NCBI GenBank assembly: GCA_947302895.1
Contig: CAMYWU010000046.1
Location: 1-9,259 of the forward strand
Length of the DNA stretch: 9,259 bases
From: an uncultured Clostridia bacterium
GTDB taxonomy: Bacteria > Bacillota > Clostridia > Oscillospirales > Acutalibacteraceae
Reading direction: 5' to 3'
The translations under genes and the position numbers were made by a program. Position 1 is the first letter of the stretch. Every line of letters starts with the position of its first letter. Below, one piece after another: positions 6,546 through 9,259 of the stretch. The notes beneath the pieces are model-generated. The model was given only the letters and a program-made list of their open reading frames with translations, made no database searches and was not told where the DNA came from.

Positions 6546-6549
6546 CTCC
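6546..6549 (-). promoter_or_regulatory. Ribosome binding site of the 1080-aa gene
   Basis: GGAG on the minus strand lies 8 nt before ATG 6537-6535. The alternative GTG at 6546-6544 lies inside this site and cannot use it, so the start is ATG and the product begins MKTISKR. Confidence 0.8.
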
Positions 6550-6557
6550 AGGGCATA

Positions 6558-6599
6558 ATTATATATCTTAATAATATCATAATTTCAATAACAAATCAA
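6558..6599 (-). promoter_or_regulatory. Promoter region of the 1080-aa gene (two alternatives)
   Basis: The AT-rich leader offers TTGATT (6599-6594), 17 nt, TATTAT (6576-6571), or TTGAAA (6588-6583), 19 nt, TATAAT (6563-6558). The first has better spacing and the second a better -10 box. Either would give an independent transcript. Base composition alone produces such matches often, hence the modest confidence. Confidence 0.45.
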
Positions 6600-6625
6600 G
6601 TTTAACCATATTAAAAAGAAACATT

Positions 6626-6640
6626 GAGGACGCTATCCTC
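6626..6640. repeat. Degenerate GAGGAC palindrome
   Basis: gagga (6626-6630) and tcctc (6636-6640) form a 5-bp inverted repeat. The surrounding tgaggacgctatcctcc resembles cgaggacaccgtcccct at 3165-3181, so it may be a decayed copy of the same dispersed element. Confidence 0.45.
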
Positions 6641-6648
6641 CAAACCAA

Positions 6649-6677
6649 TGATAACAGGGGTCTGACCCCTGTTATCA
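6649..6677. repeat. Perfect 13-bp inverted repeat
   Basis: tgataacaggggt (6649-6661) and its exact complement (6665-6677) flank a 3-nt loop, ctg. There is no T-run directly after it on either strand, and a separate terminator follows the stop codon of the upstream gene, so it is probably not that gene's primary terminator. It could be a dispersed palindromic element or an mRNA-stabilising hairpin. Confidence 0.8.
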
Positions 6678-6680
6678 CTT

Positions 6681-6717
6681 AAAAATAATACCGGCTCTTT
6701 CGAGCCGGCATATTTTT
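6681..6717 (-). terminator. Rho-independent terminator after the 5'-truncated gene
   Basis: gagccgg and ccggctc (6702-6708 and 6691-6697) pair around a GAAA tetraloop on the minus strand. A:T flanks (6711-6717 with 6681-6687) can extend the stem across a small internal mismatch. The downstream minus-strand run is tattattttt. It starts 3 nt after the TAA stop (6723-6721). Confidence 0.9.
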
Positions 6718-6720
6718 GTA

Positions 6721-9259
6721 TTACATTACATCTGTGTAAACAGTCTGAAGTGAGCTTCCGTCGGTATAAATTACATATCCTCTGTATTTATAGCCTTCGG
6801 GAAGGTTGTTTACTGAAATAGCAAACTGATTTGCACCAACAAGCTTTGTTGATTTAGCACGAAGAACTGCATATCCCTGCTGCTGACCTGAATTTTCAAC
6901 AGTAATCTGGGACTGAGTCGGAGTTATTGCCTCATATCCGCCTTTGGTGCTTGGAGCTCCGATAAGAATTCCGTATTCCTGAACAGCATCCATATCAATC
7001 GCAACAAGCTGCGCATTGAAGGTTGTTTTTGTTCCGCTAAGAACAACTCCGCCCTGACGAAGATTTACACAAGGAATAGTTCCGTACTTCTTGAAGTTTG
7101 TTTCATTAACTGCAACAAGAGTTGTTGATTCCGATGCGTTCATTTCAAGCTTTCTTCCATAGTAGAACGGACGGTAGGTTGTTCCAACCTGCTCAATCCA
7201 GCCGTATGTTCCCTCGCCTCCGTCAAGCTCAACCTTTTCGTTATACTTAACAGATGAGGTTGGAATTGAATTGCCGTTTATATCAGTTGCAGTTATTGCA
7301 CAGCTTGCATCGCTTGCGTCATATCTTGCAATGATATCAGTATCAGCGCTTATTGTTACTGTTGCACCTGCGTTATACTTAACTCCCTTGATATAATATC
7401 CGTTGAAATCATAGTACGCATATGCGGGTGCCGCAGGAAGAGTAAAGCTGTCATCAACAAAGTTTGCATACTGAATCGGCTGACCTTCAAGTTTAACACC
7501 GTTATCATAGTAGTTTCTGAGAATTCTGACTCTCTTCTGAGTTCCTGTTCTTCTTACTGCTGTAACGGTTAAACCGCCTATTGTTTTAACCTCAAGCTTA
7601 TCTCCATAGCCATAGAAAGCATTTTTCTTATGAACAGTGCCGGAGTTAACATCAAGATACCAGGCAGTATCATAATCTGCTGAACGGAAGGTCATTTTTG
7701 TTCCGTAGGTTGCCTTGCCATCCTTGTATGTTCCTTTGTTTGCGCTAATTTCTGTTACTCCGCTATCCGCAACAATATCATATTTCTTAACGCTGTTGCT
7801 AAGAGCAGTAAGGATTCCCGTTGTTGCATCATTAACATCATCCTGAGAAACACCATTGTCAACAACATTAATTGTTGAAGTTGTGCTTCCCGTTGTGTAG
7901 CTTTGAGTAAGGGAGCTTACAAGAAGGTTTGCATTGCTGCGAGCAGTTGTTATTGATGAAGTTGAATCATATGCATCGGGGTCAAGGTTGTTTATTGTCT
8001 GAACAGCAGCTTCATAAGCTGTTGTGTCGGCATTTTTTGCTGCAATTTTAAGATTTGCGTATGCTGTGTTAATAGCCTCTGCATATGCATTTGCCTTTGT
8101 CTGAACAGCCTGACCATAATCGGTTCTGTCTATTGCACTTGCCGTTGCGTACGCCGAAGCACTTCCGTTTTGAACTGCTGCAATAAGATTTGCAATAGAC
8201 TCCTTATCATACTGAGCAACCTTGCCGTCTAAACCAAGGAGCAAGCCATTTGCCTTTTCATATGCTTTATCAAGAGCAGAAAGATTTGCAAGAGTATCAA
8301 GCGCAGCATAAGCAGTTGTTAATGCGGTGTTAAGTGTTCCTGCAGTTGACTGATTATAGTTTCCGTCAATAAGACCGGTCATATGGTCAACTGCAGCCTT
8401 ATATGCCTTCATAAATGCATTAACAGATGAAACCGTGTAGGTTCTCTTAAGCGTTGCCGCACCTGAGTTATAAGCAGCCTTTATGCTTTCATTTGTTATT
8501 GATGATTTAATCGAAGGATAATTTGTGTCAGCAACTGCGTGGCTTGTTCCAAGAGTTGTTGCATGACCTGAAATAACGCCGACAACTTCAGTAACCTTTG
8601 AAGCTGTTGATGAGAAATCATATCCCCTGATATTGAAATCCATTGCGCTTTCAATATTCTGCATATCGGTTAACAAACCGCCGCGCTTATAATTTGCAAC
8701 ATTTGAACCAACGCTTGAATATCTTGAGTTGATAGCATTTATCAGCTTCTGATAGTCGATAACGTAAATATGAGCATTCGCCTGTCCGTGAGCTACGATA
8801 TCATTATAATATGTCTGTCCGGTTTTTGAACCTGCAAGCATCTGCCAGTAAAGGCGGAAATCTGCATAACCGGCACCGCCGTTTCCTGAATCATCAAGCG
8901 CTGCCTGAATAGCGGAAGGCTTAATAATTATGGCATTAGCATAACGATAGCTGGTGTTATATAAGTCTGCCGTAGTATAACTAACATTATTTGAAGTGTT
9001 ATATGTTGTTCCTGAGCAACGCTCAGCAGAATTAATCATATAGAGCCAGTTTAAATCCCACCAACCGCCATTCTTTTCATCACTTCTCCAACGACCTGCT
9101 AATTCAACATAAGCATTAGCATTATTTGGAGCACTCTTATTACTGTTTGTTCCGTTTGTCGGATAAAGGTTAAACACTCGTCTGTTTTTGCTTCCGCTTC
9201 CCTGATTTATTGCGTATACAGGCAACGCCATAGTTTTGCCCGACTTATATGCAATAACC
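6721..9259 (-). CDS. Large probable surface/secreted protein, 5'-truncated by the window edge (at least 845 aa visible)
   Basis: No specific function recognised. The frame is open through 9258: VIAYKSGKT precedes the Met at 9231, with no stop and no ribosome binding site there, so that Met is very likely internal and the true N-terminus (presumably with a signal peptide) lies outside. Numbered from the first visible codon: about 10-160 is an Asn/Tyr/Trp-rich, beta-like region (GGWWDLNWLY) with no recognised family. About 162-235 is helical (HIYVIDYQKLINAI). About 245-325 is an extra FIVAR-like repeat. The shared module runs from about 326 (LSALDKAYEKANG) to the end: FIVAR-like repeats at about 326-405 and 410-490, AWYLDV near 532, an InlB/Flg_new-like stretch (YYDFNGYYIKG to IIARYDA), YRPFYYGRKLEMNASESTTL, and a terminal FN3-like domain with QEYGILIG, RAKST, VGANQF and YRGYVIY, ending VYTDVM. 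It diverges more from the two downstream paralogues than they do from each other. Confidence 0.92.
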   Translation of the reverse strand, partial: VIAYKSGKTMALPVYAINQGSGSKNRRVFNLYPTNGTNSNKSAPNNANAYVELAGRWRSDEKNGGWWDLNWLYMINSAERCSGTTYNTSNNVSYTTADLYNTSYRYANAIIIKPSAIQAALDDSGNGGAGYADFRLYWQMLAGSKTGQTYYNDIVAHGQANAHIYVIDYQKLINAINSRYSSVGSNVANYKRGGLLTDMQNIESAMDFNIRGYDFSSTASKVTEVVGVISGHATTLGTSHAVADTNYPSIKSSITNESIKAAYNSGAATLKRTYTVSSVNAFMKAYKAAVDHMTGLIDGNYNQSTAGTLNTALTTAYAALDTLANLSALDKAYEKANGLLLGLDGKVAQYDKESIANLIAAVQNGSASAYATASAIDRTDYGQAVQTKANAYAEAINTAYANLKIAAKNADTTAYEAAVQTINNLDPDAYDSTSSITTARSNANLLVSSLTQSYTTGSTTSTINVVDNGVSQDDVNDATTGILTALSNSVKKYDIVADSGVTEISANKGTYKDGKATYGTKMTFRSADYDTAWYLDVNSGTVHKKNAFYGYGDKLEVKTIGGLTVTAVRRTGTQKRVRILRNYYDNGVKLEGQPIQYANFVDDSFTLPAAPAYAYYDFNGYYIKGVKYNAGATVTISADTDIIARYDASDASCAITATDINGNSIPTSSVKYNEKVELDGGEGTYGWIEQVGTTYRPFYYGRKLEMNASESTTLVAVNETNFKKYGTIPCVNLRQGGVVLSGTKTTFNAQLVAIDMDAVQEYGILIGAPSTKGGYEAITPTQSQITVENSGQQQGYAVLRAKSTKLVGANQFAISVNNLPEGYKYRGYVIYTDGSSLQTVYTDVM

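Noticed and set aside
6230..6571. Plus-strand open frame of 113 codons over the start of the 1080-aa gene
   Set aside because: It is the complement of a signal peptide and a convincing N-terminal domain, and has no ribosome binding site. The same applies to the plus-strand frame at 3689-3889.
1314..9259. Cellulosomal or sortase-anchored proteins
   Set aside because: I looked for duplicated calcium-binding dockerin segments and for LPXTG plus a hydrophobic tail at the C-termini. Neither is present in any of the three proteins.

Overview
The window reads as chromosomal DNA of a Gram-positive clostridium, most likely a gut-type Ruminococcaceae/Oscillospiraceae relative. The reasons are strong GGAGG-type ribosome binding sites, Sec signal peptides on large FIVAR-like extracellular proteins, moderate GC, and intergenic spacers carrying heptanucleotide arrays and GC-rich mini-palindromes. 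The taxonomic call is an inference, because no marker gene is present. All four genes lie on the minus strand, so transcription runs from high to low coordinates.

In transcription order: (1) 9259-6721 is a 5'-truncated gene for a large, probably extracellular protein (at least 845 residues visible). (2) 6537-3295 encodes a 1080-residue secreted protein with a signal peptide and a jelly-roll-like N-terminal region. (3) 3068-1314 encodes a 584-residue secreted protein starting at GTG. (4) 1184-151 is a Gfo/Idh/MocA oxidoreductase resembling inositol 2-dehydrogenase (iolG), broken by a frameshift near 949-983. The first three are paralogues. They share a C-terminal module of roughly 500-530 residues: two FIVAR-like helical repeats, two beta domains that resemble InlB/Flg_new repeats, and a terminal FN3-like domain ending at or near 'YTDVM'. 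Their N-termini differ completely. The 584-residue member is little more than the shared module behind a signal peptide. No LPXTG motif, C-terminal membrane segment or dockerin is visible.

Each complete gene appears to be its own transcription unit. A rho-independent terminator directly follows the stop codon of each paralogue (hairpins at 1288-1314, 3261-3292 and 6681-6717), and candidate sigma-A promoters precede genes 2, 3 and 4. The iolG promoter has a near-perfect palindrome filling its -35/-10 spacer, which suggests a repressor operator.

The spacers also hold repeats. At 1-137 a 64-bp-period duplication contains a 13-nt palindrome and CTCAATT heptamers. At 3158-3259 there are GC-rich palindromes and seven CTACCTG heptamers. 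At 6626-6677 there is a degenerate palindrome and a 13-bp perfect inverted repeat. The first two clusters share one layout, a 5-3-5 palindrome followed within 1-3 nt by a heptamer array, although their sequences are unrelated. No RNA gene, CRISPR array, transposase or integrase is visible.
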